From positions 1 to 64,000 of the forward strand of contig DATLCN010000036.1 in assembly GCA_035526335.1 (NCBI GenBank): a stretch of 64,000 nucleotides of DNA. The letters run 5' to 3'. The position numbers and the translations under genes are program-made. The stretch's first letter is position 1. Every line of letters begins with the position of its first letter. Below, piece after piece: positions 51,253 through 59,669 of the stretch. Below the pieces are notes generated by a model. It made no database searches. It was not told the DNA's origin and saw only the letters and a program-made list of their open reading frames with translations. Source of the DNA: GCA-2861595 sp035526335. Its GTDB lineage: Bacteria > Actinomycetota > Acidimicrobiia > Acidimicrobiales > GCA-2861595.

Positions 51253-52647
51253 ATGCCCCGCGCCTCTTTCGCCTGGAAGCGATCGAGGGCGTCGGACTTT
51301 CGTGATGCATCTGCGGGCCGAGTCACGATGCCCACCGCCGGAGACCGGCGACCGTCCGTGCGTCGCCGTCCACTAGTGCCGAACCACTTTCGCCGAATTT
51401 CGGGTCTCGGGCTGGCGGCCGCAGGCGCGCTGGCCCTCCAGGTGGCCAAGTACCGGCGAGGGACGCGCCAACGCTTCTCCATGCCTGACAGGCCGGCGCC
51501 GGGCACCGCCGAGTTCTCGCGCCTGGTGACGGCCATGACGGGCGCCGCGATGTGTCCGGGGAACCGGGTCACTATCATGCGCAATGGCGCCACCCTCGAC
51601 GCCATGGTGGAGGCAGCCGCCTCGGCCAAGGTGACGATCGACTGCTCCTCCTACATCTACTGGCCAGGTGAAACCGCCAACCGCTTCAGCGAGGTCTTCA
51701 TTTCGCGGGCCCGAGCCGGGGTCGAGGTGAACCTGGTTCTCGACGGCTACGGCTCGGCCAAGCTCGACGAGGCCCACCTGGATCGCCTGCGCGACGGGGG
51801 CGTGAACGTCTCCATCTTCCGCCCTCCCCGCACGTACACCCTCAAGAAGCTGAACAATCGGATGCACCGGCGCATCCTGATCGTCGATGGCGGGATCGCC
51901 TTCTCGGGCGGGGTCGGCATCGCCGACGTGTGGACCGGCAATGCCGAGGACCCTGAGCACTGGCGGGAGACCCACCTGTGCATCGAGGGCCCGGCGGCGA
52001 CCGATCTCTTCGGCGCCTTCCTGGAGAACTGGGTCGAGGCCACCGGAGGGCTCCTGGCCGGCCCGCACATCGCCGCCATCGAGAGCTTCGACGACGGCGT
52101 CGCCCTGCAGGTCGTGCGCAGCACCCCGACGGGCGGAGCTACCGCCGCCACTGAGCTGTTCTACGCCGCCATCGCCGGCGCAGAGCACCGGGTGTGGCTC
52201 ACCACTGCCTACTTCGCCCCCGACCGCAGCTTCGAAGACGTCCTCTGCGACGCCTCCCTCCGGGGGGTGGATGTCCGCATCATGGTCAACGGCCGGGAAG
52301 TCGACAAGGAGATCGCCCGTCAGGCCGGGAGACGCTCCTACAGCAAGCTGCTCGAGTCGGGCGTGAGGGTCTTCGAGTACGACAGGACGATGCTGCACGC
52401 CAAAGTCCTCATCGTGGACGATCGTTGGGCCAACGTCGGCTCCGGCAACTTCGACAGTCGCTCCTTCGACCTCGACTTGGAGATCAACGTCGCCCTGATC
52501 GACGCCGACCTCGTCGATCAGCTCAGCGGCCACTTCCTGGAAGATCTCGAGGTGGCCACCGAGATCGACCTTGAGACGTGGAGGACTCGTCCGGCGTACA
52601 AGCGGATCGGCGAGTACGCCACCGAGTTGATCCGCCAGTCATTGTGA
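51253..52647 (+). CDS. Phospholipase D / cardiolipin synthase-like protein
   Basis: A PLD-superfamily phosphatidyltransferase or hydrolase of up to 464 residues. A possible membrane helix (SGLGLAAAGALALQVAKY) follows an Arg-rich start. Two catalytic halves follow: the first HKD motif is NRMHRRILIVDGGIAFSGG, with Arg in place of the usual Lys; the second is canonical MLHAKVLIVDDRWANVGSGN. Cardiolipin synthases make cardiolipin from phosphatidylglycerol, but the Lys-to-Arg change could lower or alter activity. The start is uncertain: ATG 51253, ATG 51328 or GTG 51376 are all possible and none has a strong ribosome site. It stands alone in a decayed region. Confidence 0.82.
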   Translation: MPRASFAWKRSRASDFRDASAGRVTMPTAGDRRPSVRRRPLVPNHFRRISGLGLAAAGALALQVAKYRRGTRQRFSMPDRPAPGTAEFSRLVTAMTGAAMCPGNRVTIMRNGATLDAMVEAAASAKVTIDCSSYIYWPGETANRFSEVFISRARAGVEVNLVLDGYGSAKLDEAHLDRLRDGGVNVSIFRPPRTYTLKKLNNRMHRRILIVDGGIAFSGGVGIADVWTGNAEDPEHWRETHLCIEGPAATDLFGAFLENWVEATGGLLAGPHIAAIESFDDGVALQVVRSTPTGGATAATELFYAAIAGAEHRVWLTTAYFAPDRSFEDVLCDASLRGVDVRIMVNGREVDKEIARQAGRRSYSKLLESGVRVFEYDRTMLHAKVLIVDDRWANVGSGNFDSRSFDLDLEINVALIDADLVDQLSGHFLEDLEVATEIDLETWRTRPAYKRIGEYATELIRQSL

Positions 52648-53173
52648 TGCCCGGGGAATCCTTGCCATTGCATCGGCACGCCCCGGCGCCGTTCGCAAGG
52701 CCACGATTTCCCGAGCTGTCGTCACACGGGCCAGCGGTGAACCGCCTCGGCGCCGCGGGTCAACCACCGCGCAAAACGCCAGCAGTCGGCCGCCGGTCTC
52801 GCCGTGCGCGTCGTCTGGGCGCTCGGGCCTCGTCATCAGAGTGATCAGGAGAATCGAAGGAGGTTGCTCTATGGGCTCTACGACGCTTTCTGACCCCGCT
52901 GCCTCCATGCGCCCTCCATCGACGCCCGCTCGTCTTACGTCGCCTGGCAGGACCCCGTTTCTCGAGCGATCGTGCCCGTCGGCCGCCTGTCTCGCCACGC
53001 CACCAACGGCGGCGTCACTTCGAGTGTGACTACCTGCGCACCGCCGCACGCCTGGAGGCCTTTCGGCCCTTCGTCGGGTTCCCTGCCATGGACCGCACCT
53101 ACCAGTCCTCGGACCTCTTTCCCGTCCGCACGGCCCTCCAGTCAGCCGAATTGCGGGCTGTATGTCAGCCCGG
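52648..53173. other. Decayed stretch containing a HIRAN-like pseudogene
   Basis: The left half (52648-52850) shows no gene. The right half is the frameshifted HIRAN-like gene listed separately. Confidence 0.4.
52871..53160 (+). pseudogene. HIRAN-domain-like gene, frameshifted
   Basis: A strong ribosome site (AAGGAGG, 52857-52863) precedes ATG 52871, but that frame soon turns into nonsense. Frame 1 from 52933 reads SSYVAWQDPVSRAIVPVGRL, and from 53016 frame 3 continues HFECDYLRTAARLEAFRPFV, GFPAMDRTYQSSDLFPV. Together these match the N-terminal pattern of HIRAN-type proteins (AWQDP..R...PVGRL ... F.Y.RGA...GF.P...FPDL...Y.S.ELFP). Two frameshifts are needed, and the downstream part is missing up to the P450 gene. 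Confidence 0.6.
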
Positions 53174-54403
53174 TCAGGCGGAGACGCGAACCCGGAGGTC
53201 GACAAGGCCCCGAAGGGTGAGGCTGTCGCGATGGGCCGGGGCACCGACCAGTTCAATGGTGGGGAAGCGGTCGAGCAGACGGCCGAGCACGATCTGACCC
53301 TCCATCCGCGCCAGCGCCGCGCCGAGGCAGAAGTGGATGCCCCCACCGAAGCTCATCGGTGGCCCTTCGTCACGTGCGACGTCCATGCGCTCGGGGTCCT
53401 GGAACCGAGCGGGATCGCGATTGGCGGCGCCCAAAAGGGCCACGACCAAACCGCCTGCTTCGATCTGCTGGCCCCCGATCGACAGATCCTTGTAAACCGT
53501 CCGCAGCGCGATCTGGACAGGGCTGTCGAAACGAAGCATCTCCTCGACGGCGGGCCGGAGCAGTGAACGATCCGCCCGCACCCGATCGAGCTCATCGGGA
53601 TGACGCAGGAGCGCGAGCAGCCCGTTGCCGATGAGATGGGTCGTGGTCTCGAAGCCGGCGGCGAAAAGCAGGATGGCGGTGGAGATCAGCTCCTCCTCGC
53701 TCAACTGGTCTCCTTTGTCTTCCGCCGCGATGAGCTTGGTGAGCAGGTCGTCCCGGGGCCGGGCCCGGCGCTCCGCCACCAGACCCATGAAGTACTCCTC
53801 GAGTTCGAGCTCGGCCACGGTGGCCTCGGCCAGGGCTTCGGGAGTGACGGCGAGCTCGAGCACCGCCGTCACCGCCCGTACCAGCGGCCGGAGAGCGGGC
53901 CGGTCATCGACGGGCACGCCGAGCATCTCGCCGATCACTGTGACCGGAAGCGGAAAGGCCAGAGCGTCCATCACCTCGACCTCGCCGGTGTCGAACTGCT
54001 CGAGCAGCTCGTCCACCAGACCGACGATCCGCGCCCGCAGACTCTCCAAAGTACGAGGGGTGAAGGCCCGAGTGACCAGGCCCCGAAGACGGGTGTGGTC
54101 CGGTGGGTCGGTCGTCAACATGTTCGAGCGATCGTTTCGGAAGCGGTCCTGCTGGCCCTGCTGCTCGGCGGTCAGGCCGACGGCGCTTGCCGCGCCCGAG
54201 AAATCCTTGCCGACGTCGTGGTGGCGCAGCAACTGCTGGCAGTCCTCGTAACGACTGAGAACCCAGAAGCCCAAGCCGCTGTGGTGCACCGGTGCCACAG
54301 ACCGTAGGGCTGCGTAGCGCGGGTACGGATCGGCCCGACCCTCCGGTGTCGCCACGAGCTCCAGGAGGAGGGTGTCGGGCTCGACATGTGACAGCGCCGT
54401 CAT
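53174..54403 (-). CDS. Cytochrome P450 monooxygenase
   Basis: A 409-residue soluble bacterial P450. The I-helix oxygen-binding motif is AAGFETTTH. The ExxR helix is VEEMLRFD (E-E-M-L-R). The heme-binding loop is MSFGGGIHFCLGAALARMEG, with the axial Cys. The C-helix block TTDPPDHTRLRGLVTRAFTP is typical of actinobacterial CYP families such as CYP107/CYP125-like proteins. No ferredoxin or reductase is adjacent, so electrons come from elsewhere. The substrate is unknown. It is divergent from the DUF2277 gene. Confidence 0.95.
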   Translation of the reverse strand: MTALSHVEPDTLLLELVATPEGRADPYPRYAALRSVAPVHHSGLGFWVLSRYEDCQQLLRHHDVGKDFSGAASAVGLTAEQQGQQDRFRNDRSNMLTTDPPDHTRLRGLVTRAFTPRTLESLRARIVGLVDELLEQFDTGEVEVMDALAFPLPVTVIGEMLGVPVDDRPALRPLVRAVTAVLELAVTPEALAEATVAELELEEYFMGLVAERRARPRDDLLTKLIAAEDKGDQLSEEELISTAILLFAAGFETTTHLIGNGLLALLRHPDELDRVRADRSLLRPAVEEMLRFDSPVQIALRTVYKDLSIGGQQIEAGGLVVALLGAANRDPARFQDPERMDVARDEGPPMSFGGGIHFCLGAALARMEGQIVLGRLLDRFPTIELVGAPAHRDSLTLRGLVDLRVRVSA

Positions 54404-54487
54404 GACGCCGTATTACCAGGTATGGGGCCGCACGGAAGGTCGCCCGGCGAGGGCGCGACGCACGGCCCGGACGTAGCCTCGCTAACC

Positions 54488-54724
54488 ATGTGCCGGAACA
54501 TCACTCCCCTACGAGGGCTCCAGCCGCCGGCCACGGCCGACGAGGTCGAGTCCGCCGCCCGCCAGTACGTTCGCAAGGTGGCCGCAGTGAGCAGGGAACA
54601 GATGGCCAGTCCGGCCATCGAGCGGGCCGTCGAGCGGATCACGGCAGCGACCGCCGACCTCCTCGGTGAACTGCCGCCCCGCCGGCGCCCGCCGGCGGTG
54701 GTCCCCCCTCTGCGCCGGCGTTAA
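54488..54724 (+). CDS. DUF2277 family small protein
   Basis: A 78-residue protein from ATG 54488. MCRNITPLRGLQPPATADEV and ARQYVRKVAAVSREQMASPA are the hallmark of DUF2277, a small actinobacterial and proteobacterial family of unknown role. It ends in a Pro/Arg-rich tail. It stands alone between P450 and a hypothetical gene. Confidence 0.85.
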   Translation: MCRNITPLRGLQPPATADEVESAARQYVRKVAAVSREQMASPAIERAVERITAATADLLGELPPRRRPPAVVPPLRRR

Positions 54725-54741
54725 GACCGGCTTCAGGGCAG

Positions 54742-55089
54742 TCAGCCGCCGAGCTCCATTCGGGGGCGCAGGTCGATGCCGGCCGCCGTCACCCCCTCCT
54801 CGAGGAGCTTCCGCTCCAGTTCGGTCAGGCGGCGGTACCCGATGAAGAACTCAGGGTCAGGAGCGTCGGGGATATCGAGCATGTGGCCCACGACGACCAG
54901 AGCCTCGTCGTAGGCGTACATGACCTGGTTCCAGCCGCCGGGTGTGGGCGGCGACAGTCCCTCCTGACCGTGCAGCGGCAGCGCCGCGCGCAGCGCCCGC
55001 AGCTCCGCACCGAGGTGCTCCCTCGCCACCGAGCTGGGTACACCCAGCTGCGCCGCCAGCCCCTCGATGGTCTTGGCCTCGTTGTTCAC
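54742..55089 (-). CDS. Hypothetical protein
   Basis: No family recognised. It has 115 residues, mostly helical: a possible HTH-like start (IEGLAAQLGVPSSVAREHLG) and a conserved-looking middle WNQVMYAYDEALVVVGHMLD. It could be a small regulator or adaptor. GTG 55089 lies three bases after the stop of the small membrane protein, so the two are probably co-transcribed. Confidence 0.6.
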   Translation of the reverse strand: MNNEAKTIEGLAAQLGVPSSVAREHLGAELRALRAALPLHGQEGLSPPTPGGWNQVMYAYDEALVVVGHMLDIPDAPDPEFFIGYRRLTELERKLLEEGVTAAGIDLRPRMELGG

Positions 55090-55092
55090 GGC

Positions 55093-55299
55093 TCAGGCGA
55101 GAACCAACGAGGCGAGCGCCCAGAGCGTAGCCAACAGGCCGATCCCGATCATCACGATGCTCCGGCCAGCCGGGGCGCGCTCGAGCTCTCCCTCTCGACG
55201 CTGGGCGGGCGGGCGCACGAGCGCCATTCCGTTGCCCGCCACCATGGCCGCGCCGAGGGCGAGGACGAGTAGCGGCAGTAGGTCTTCACCGAAGAACAC
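55093..55299 (-). CDS. Small two-helix membrane protein
   Basis: A 68-residue protein with helices LLPLLVLALGAAMVAGNGMA and SIVMIGIGLLATLWALASLV and a charged loop RPPAQRREGELERAPAG between. The start is GTG 55299 with GGAGG about 10 bases upstream. No family recognised. It is co-transcribed with the following hypothetical gene. Confidence 0.65.
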   Translation of the reverse strand: MFFGEDLLPLLVLALGAAMVAGNGMALVRPPAQRREGELERAPAGRSIVMIGIGLLATLWALASLVLA

Positions 55300-55595
55300 C
55301 GGCCCATCACCTCCGACCGCCGTGGCGGGCGGGCAAGCACGACATCGCCCACATCGTACTCCTTGGTCGGGTGAGCTGCCGCAGAATCGGCCATGGTCAT
55401 TCGACCACAGTCCGTGGGATTTCCCCTAAAGCCGGCCCGGCATCGAGACGATCAAGGGTGGACGTGGCGTCGCCAGCAGGCGCACCGTATGAGGTAGTGG
55501 TGGGGGTCGGGACCCCTCCAATCAGTGGGGACGGCCCCGCCGGACCTGCAGCCCGGCTCCCGCCCTACCTCCTCAGGATCGCCGCCACCGGACCG
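55300..55595. other. Gene-free stretch downstream of dnaB
   Basis: No gene seen. A short minus-strand hairpin GGGGT-CCCG-ACCCC near 55507-55520, about 75 bases past the dnaB stop, may be a weak terminator. Confidence 0.35.
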
Positions 55596-56963
55596 CTACA
55601 CCCGCGCCATGTTGGCGAAGCGGGTGTAGTGCTCGAGGAACGCCAGCCGGGTCATCCCTGTGGGCCCGTTGCGATGCTTGGAAAGGATCACCTCGGCCGT
55701 GCCCCGATCGGGCGAGTCCGGGTTGTAGAGCTCCTCTCTGTAGAGGAACATCACCACGTCCGCGTCCTGCTCCAGGGAGCCCGATTCCCTCAGATCGGCC
55801 AGAACGGGTCGCTTGTCGGCACGCATCTCGAGGTTGCGGGAGAGCTGCGACAAGGCCACTACCGGGACACTCAGTTCGCGGGCGAGGATCTTGAGGCTAC
55901 GGCTGATCTCCGAGACCTCGACCTGTCGGTTCTCCGCTCTTGCTCGGCCTGACATGAGCTGGAGATAGTCGATCACCACGAGGTCAAGGCCCTCACGACT
56001 CTTGAGCCGCCGGGCCTTGGCCCTGATGTCCATCACCGTGATGTTGGGGTTGTCGTCGACGTAGATGCGGGCATCGCCCAGACGGCCGACGGCGTGCTGG
56101 ATCTTGGGCCAGTCGGACTCGTGGAGCTTCCCATTGCGCATCCGGGTGGCATCCACACGAGCCTCGGAGCATAGAAGGCGCTGGGTGATCTCGTGGTGGC
56201 TCATTTCCAGGGAGAACATGAGCACCGCCCGCCTGGCGGTGATGGCGGCATGGGCCACCATGCCGAGCGCGAAGGCGGTCTTCCCTGTGCTCGGTCGGGC
56301 ACCCACGATGATGAGGTTCGACGGCTGCAGGCCGGCGAGGCGCTCGTCGAGCTCGGTGAACCCGGTCGGTACGCCGGTGATGGCCTCACCCCTGTCGTAC
56401 AGCGCCTCGAGGTGGTCGAGGCTCTTCTCCAGCAGTTCCCGCAGGGGGACCAGCGAATCGGTGATCCGGCGCTGGGCCACCTGGAAGACCATGGTCTCAG
56501 CCCGATCCACGGCGTCGCCGACGTCATCGGGAACGGCGTAGCCCAGCTCCGCTATCTCGCCGGCGACACCGATGAGGCGGCGCAGTAGGGCGTGCTCCTC
56601 GACGATTCGGGCGTAACGGGGGGCGCTGGTGATGGCGGGCGTGCTCGCCTGGAGCGACACCAGGATGGAGGGGCCACCCATCGACTCGAGGAGCCCGGCC
56701 CGCCGAAGCTCGTCGGCCACGGTGACCGGATCGGCCGGTTCGCCTTGCGCATACAGCGATGTGATCGCCTCGAATACATGGGCGTGCGCCGGCTTGTAGA
56801 AATCCTCACAGGCGCAGATCTGCACCGCGTCGACAATGGCGTCACGGGAGAGGAGCATCGCTCCTAGTAGCGACTCTTCGGCGTGCAGGTCGTGGGGCGG
56901 AACTCTCGCCCGGGATCCGGACTTGGGGGCGGTGGGCCGCGAGTCTTCAAGGGAACGGATCAT
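55596..56963 (-). CDS. dnaB: Replicative DNA helicase DnaB
   Basis: The hexameric 5'-3' helicase of the replication fork, 455 residues from ATG 56963. The N-terminal domain opens PPHDLHAEESLLGAMLLSRD; a linker follows. The RecA-like motor domain has Walker A GARPSTGKT, Walker B LDLVVIDYLQLMSG and the DnaB motif VVALSQLSRNLEMRADKRPV, ending ILSKHRNGPTGMTRLAFLEH. There is no intein. A GTG at 57053 would add 30 residues with no family support. It is the last gene of the rpsF-ssb-rpsR-rplI-dnaB block, as is usual in actinobacteria. Confidence 0.95.
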   Translation of the reverse strand: MIRSLEDSRPTAPKSGSRARVPPHDLHAEESLLGAMLLSRDAIVDAVQICACEDFYKPAHAHVFEAITSLYAQGEPADPVTVADELRRAGLLESMGGPSILVSLQASTPAITSAPRYARIVEEHALLRRLIGVAGEIAELGYAVPDDVGDAVDRAETMVFQVAQRRITDSLVPLRELLEKSLDHLEALYDRGEAITGVPTGFTELDERLAGLQPSNLIIVGARPSTGKTAFALGMVAHAAITARRAVLMFSLEMSHHEITQRLLCSEARVDATRMRNGKLHESDWPKIQHAVGRLGDARIYVDDNPNITVMDIRAKARRLKSREGLDLVVIDYLQLMSGRARAENRQVEVSEISRSLKILARELSVPVVALSQLSRNLEMRADKRPVLADLRESGSLEQDADVVMFLYREELYNPDSPDRGTAEVILSKHRNGPTGMTRLAFLEHYTRFANMARV

Positions 56964-57132
56964 GTGATGTGCCGATACTGGCACCGGTCCGCTGGGGACG
57001 GCTAGAGGCTGTAGCTGGGGAATAGCCGGTGGACGACGGCCGGTTCTCTCCACAGGGGAACATCAGTTCGGAGACTAACGAACGGATGTGACAGGTTGAG
57101 CGCCGGCTCGAACGGCCGTCGTGCCGGCTGGC

Positions 57133-57582
57133 TCAGCGGTCGCTGATGACGTCGACGTTGAGGCGGAACTCGACGTCGGCGTGCAGACGCACCGGCACCT
57201 CGTGAGCACCCAGGGTACGAATGGGCGAATCGATGTGCAGGCGGCGACGGTCGAGCTCGATGCCCGACTGTGCAGCCACCGCGGCCACCACGTCGGCGGC
57301 GGTGACCGATCCGAAGAGCTTGCCCTCGGCCCCCGAGCGTGCGGGAATGCGGATGACCACGGGAACAAGGCTGCGGGCGACCGCCTCGGCCCCCTCGCGG
57401 TCGCGGGCATCCTTCACGTCACGGGAGCGGCGCATTGCGCCGGCCTGGGCCTCGACGCCGGGAGTGGCCTTCATGGCCCTTCCCTTCGGGATGAGGAAGT
57501 TACGTGCGTATCCATCGGCGACGCTCAGGATGTCGCCTTTCTTGCCGACGCCGGCGACGTCAGCTCGCAGGACCACCTTCAC
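57133..57582 (-). CDS. rplI: 50S ribosomal protein L9
   Basis: A 149-residue L9. The N-terminal RNA-binding domain KVVLRADVAGVGKKGDILSV and DGYARNFLIPKGRAMKAT is canonical, followed by the long helix and C-terminal domain (KLFGSVTAADVVAAVAAQSG). The GTG start overlaps the rpsR stop by four bases. Confidence 0.97.
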   Translation of the reverse strand: MKVVLRADVAGVGKKGDILSVADGYARNFLIPKGRAMKATPGVEAQAGAMRRSRDVKDARDREGAEAVARSLVPVVIRIPARSGAEGKLFGSVTAADVVAAVAAQSGIELDRRRLHIDSPIRTLGAHEVPVRLHADVEFRLNVDVISDR

Positions 57583-58049
57583 GACGTGTCCGCATCCTCG
57601 TCGCCGGCCGTCACGTCGACCTCAGGGGATCCGCTGTCGTCCAGGTCCTGACCGAAGGCGCCATCCACGTCCACTTCGACGTCCATGGCGTCGCCCGCCG
57701 GCGCCTCTGCGGGCGACATGGCGTCCCGACGGGGACCGCCACGGCCGGGGCCACGGCCTCCGGCGCGCTCCATAACGGTGCGCTGGGTGTATGGGAGGAG
57801 CGCGAGCTCACGGGCCGTCTTGATCGCCACCGCCACCGCACGCTGGTGTTCGGTGCAACAGCCCGAGACACGCCGGGCCCGGATCTTCCCGCGATCGGAG
57901 ATGTAGCGCCGGAGGAGGTTGACCTCCTTGTAGTCGACCCAGGGCAGGTGGTCCGTGCAGAACACGCAGACCTTCTTCTTCCCCGGCCGGCGACGGTCGT
58001 CCTTTGGGGCCCGCTTCGTGCCTCGATCGCGGTCGTTGCTTCGTCCCAC
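57579..58049 (-). CDS. rpsR: 30S ribosomal protein S18 with long acidic C-terminal extension
   Basis: S18 binds next to S6 on the 30S platform. Here it has 156 residues from GTG 58049, almost twice the usual 75-90. Residues 1-95 are normal: KKKVCVFCTDHLPWVDYKEV, NLLRRYISDRGKIRARRVSG, with CxxC plus a CC pair (Cys-rich, zinc-type form). After YTQRTVMER the protein runs on for about 60 residues: a Gly/Arg patch, then an acidic, disordered tail (AMDVEVDVDGAFGQDLDDSG). The frame ends by overlapping rplI by four bases, so the extension is genuinely part of the gene. Confidence 0.93.
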   Translation of the reverse strand: MGRSNDRDRGTKRAPKDDRRRPGKKKVCVFCTDHLPWVDYKEVNLLRRYISDRGKIRARRVSGCCTEHQRAVAVAIKTARELALLPYTQRTVMERAGGRGPGRGGPRRDAMSPAEAPAGDAMDVEVDVDGAFGQDLDDSGSPEVDVTAGDEDADTS

Positions 58050-58534
58050 TAGAAGGGCTCCTCGTCTGCGCCGGAGCCCTGGGCACCCTGTGACGCGGTT
58101 GCCTGGCCGTAGCCGCCGTCGGGTCCGCCGTTCTGGCGGGGCCCACCCTGGCCGCCACCTTCGCCGGCGGAACGGCGGTCGTTCTTGGTCACCACTGCCG
58201 AAGCCCATCGGAGGCTGGGCCCGATTTCATCGGCGACGACCTCGATCTTCGACCGCTTCTCGCCGTTGGCCTCCCACGAGCGTTGCTCGAGCCGCCCCGT
58301 CACCAGGACTCGGGAGCCCTTGGAGAGAGACTCGCTGGCGTTCTCTGCCATCTCGCGCCAGCAGACCACGTCGAAGAACGAAGTGGCCTCCTGCCATTCG
58401 CCTGACTGCTTGTCCTGCCAGCGGCGATTGACGGCCAGCCCAAAGCTGGCGGTGGCCTGCCCCGTCGGGGTGAAACGCAACTCAGGGTCGCGCGTGACGT
58501 TTCCGACCAGTGTGACCGTGTTCCCGTTGCTCAT
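58049..58534 (-). CDS. ssb: Single-stranded DNA-binding protein
   Basis: A 161-residue SSB with an OB fold (NTVTLVGNVTRDPELRFTP, FFDVVCWREMAENASESLSK, GSRVLVTGRLEQRSWE), a Gly/Gln-rich linker (about 115-150) and an acidic tip DEEPF for partner binding. The start is ATG 58534. The TAG stop overlaps the GTG of rpsR (TAGTG). Confidence 0.97.
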   Translation of the reverse strand: MSNGNTVTLVGNVTRDPELRFTPTGQATASFGLAVNRRWQDKQSGEWQEATSFFDVVCWREMAENASESLSKGSRVLVTGRLEQRSWEANGEKRSKIEVVADEIGPSLRWASAVVTKNDRRSAGEGGGQGGPRQNGGPDGGYGQATASQGAQGSGADEEPF

Positions 58535-58548
58535 CTCTCAGCTCTCCT

Positions 58549-58914
58549 TCATTCTCGACCTGCGTCGTCGGACCGCTCGCCCGCGGTCACCGCCACACGC
58601 GCCGGGCGGGCCCGGCTGGCGATGACTGCATCAGGAATGCGGACGATCTTGTGGCGGATGACTTCATCCGCGAGCGTGAGCATTCGGTGCACGTCGGCCA
58701 TGACCGCGGGCGCCGCCTCCGCTGTGATGAGGACGTAGTAGCCCTCCCAACGGTGGTGCAGCTCGTAGGCGAAGCGGCGCTTGGCCCAATGCTCGACCGG
58801 CCCCGGTTCACCCGCGCCGGCGACGATCAGTTCCGTCACCCGGTCGACAAACGCACGAATGACCTCGTCATCCAGGCCGGCATCGAATATGACCACGACT
58901 TCGTAGGGCCTCAA
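58549..58914 (-). CDS. rpsF: 30S ribosomal protein S6
   Basis: A 121-residue S6: RPYEVVVIFDAGLDDEVIRA, VEHWAKRRFAYELHHRWEGY, VHRMLTLADEVIRHKIVRIP. The start is TTG 58914, the first codon before RPYEV, with GGAGG about 10 bases upstream. The longer frame upstream is not S6. The short C-terminal tail is Arg- and acidic-rich. It is first of the rpsF-ssb-rpsR-rplI-dnaB operon. Confidence 0.94.
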   Translation of the reverse strand: MRPYEVVVIFDAGLDDEVIRAFVDRVTELIVAGAGEPGPVEHWAKRRFAYELHHRWEGYYVLITAEAAPAVMADVHRMLTLADEVIRHKIVRIPDAVIASRARPARVAVTAGERSDDAGRE

Positions 58915-59066
58915 GGGCCGACCACCTCCTGTGGACCCGCCGCTGAGCGCCGGGGCCCCGGACGACCCGGGGCAGGTTCTGTGGAACCGGATCATGGTAG
59001 TCGAGCTTGGGAGATGCATCTCGAGGTCACTATCGCGCCGGGGTGTGACAGGAAACCGGCTTCCCC

Positions 59067-59669
59067 TCAGACATCCGGCCCTGCGCACGTCTCGCCCAGG
59101 GTTAGAACCGAGTCCGTGCTGACGCCCAACCGCTCGAGGCCGCCCTTCTCCACCTCCAAGGCGAAGCGATAGGGACCGGCCGCCGGATACTGCGGACATC
59201 CTTCCTGGTCGGGACAAGGTGCCATGTCGTTGCTGGACACGAATCGGCCGGACCCGTCGAACCAGGCGATGCTCAATGGAACCGGCACGTTCCGCATGTA
59301 AAACGTGCCCGAGGTGTCGGTGTCGAAGCGGAAGACCATGGCGTCGTACCCGCCGAGGCCGCTCTGGCCCATCAAGCCCCTCTGACGCTCCGCCTCGGTG
59401 TCCGCGGACAGGCCACAGTGTTCGGGGGCGGCCGGCGGCACGGCGCCGGCGGCGGGCGTCAATGTGAAGGAGATCGCGCCGAACTCCGCGGCGATCGGCT
59501 CCTGCCCCACCGACCCGGTCGGCACCAGGCGTGGGTCCTTAGGGCCGTTGGCGCCGACCGCCAGAAGGGCACCGACCGCGGAGAGCAGGACGATCACCAC
59601 CACCCAGCCCAGCACGCCGACCAGCAGCGGCCGGGGCCGGTGAGGCGATCTCGGACGTCCCTTGGTCAC
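59067..59669 (-). CDS. Membrane-anchored DUF192 protein
   Basis: A 200-residue protein with one N-terminal helix (LLVGVLGWVVVIVLLSAVGA) and a C-terminal DUF192 domain (about 80-195): ERQRGLMGQSGLGGYDAMVF, RNVPVPLSIAWFDGSGRFVS, CPQYPAAGPYRFALEVEKGG. DUF192 proteins are widespread, usually exported, and of unclear function. The start GTG 59669 overlaps the panB stop by four bases (GTGA), so it is co-translated with panB. Confidence 0.88.
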   Translation of the reverse strand: MTKGRPRSPHRPRPLLVGVLGWVVVIVLLSAVGALLAVGANGPKDPRLVPTGSVGQEPIAAEFGAISFTLTPAAGAVPPAAPEHCGLSADTEAERQRGLMGQSGLGGYDAMVFRFDTDTSGTFYMRNVPVPLSIAWFDGSGRFVSSNDMAPCPDQEGCPQYPAAGPYRFALEVEKGGLERLGVSTDSVLTLGETCAGPDV

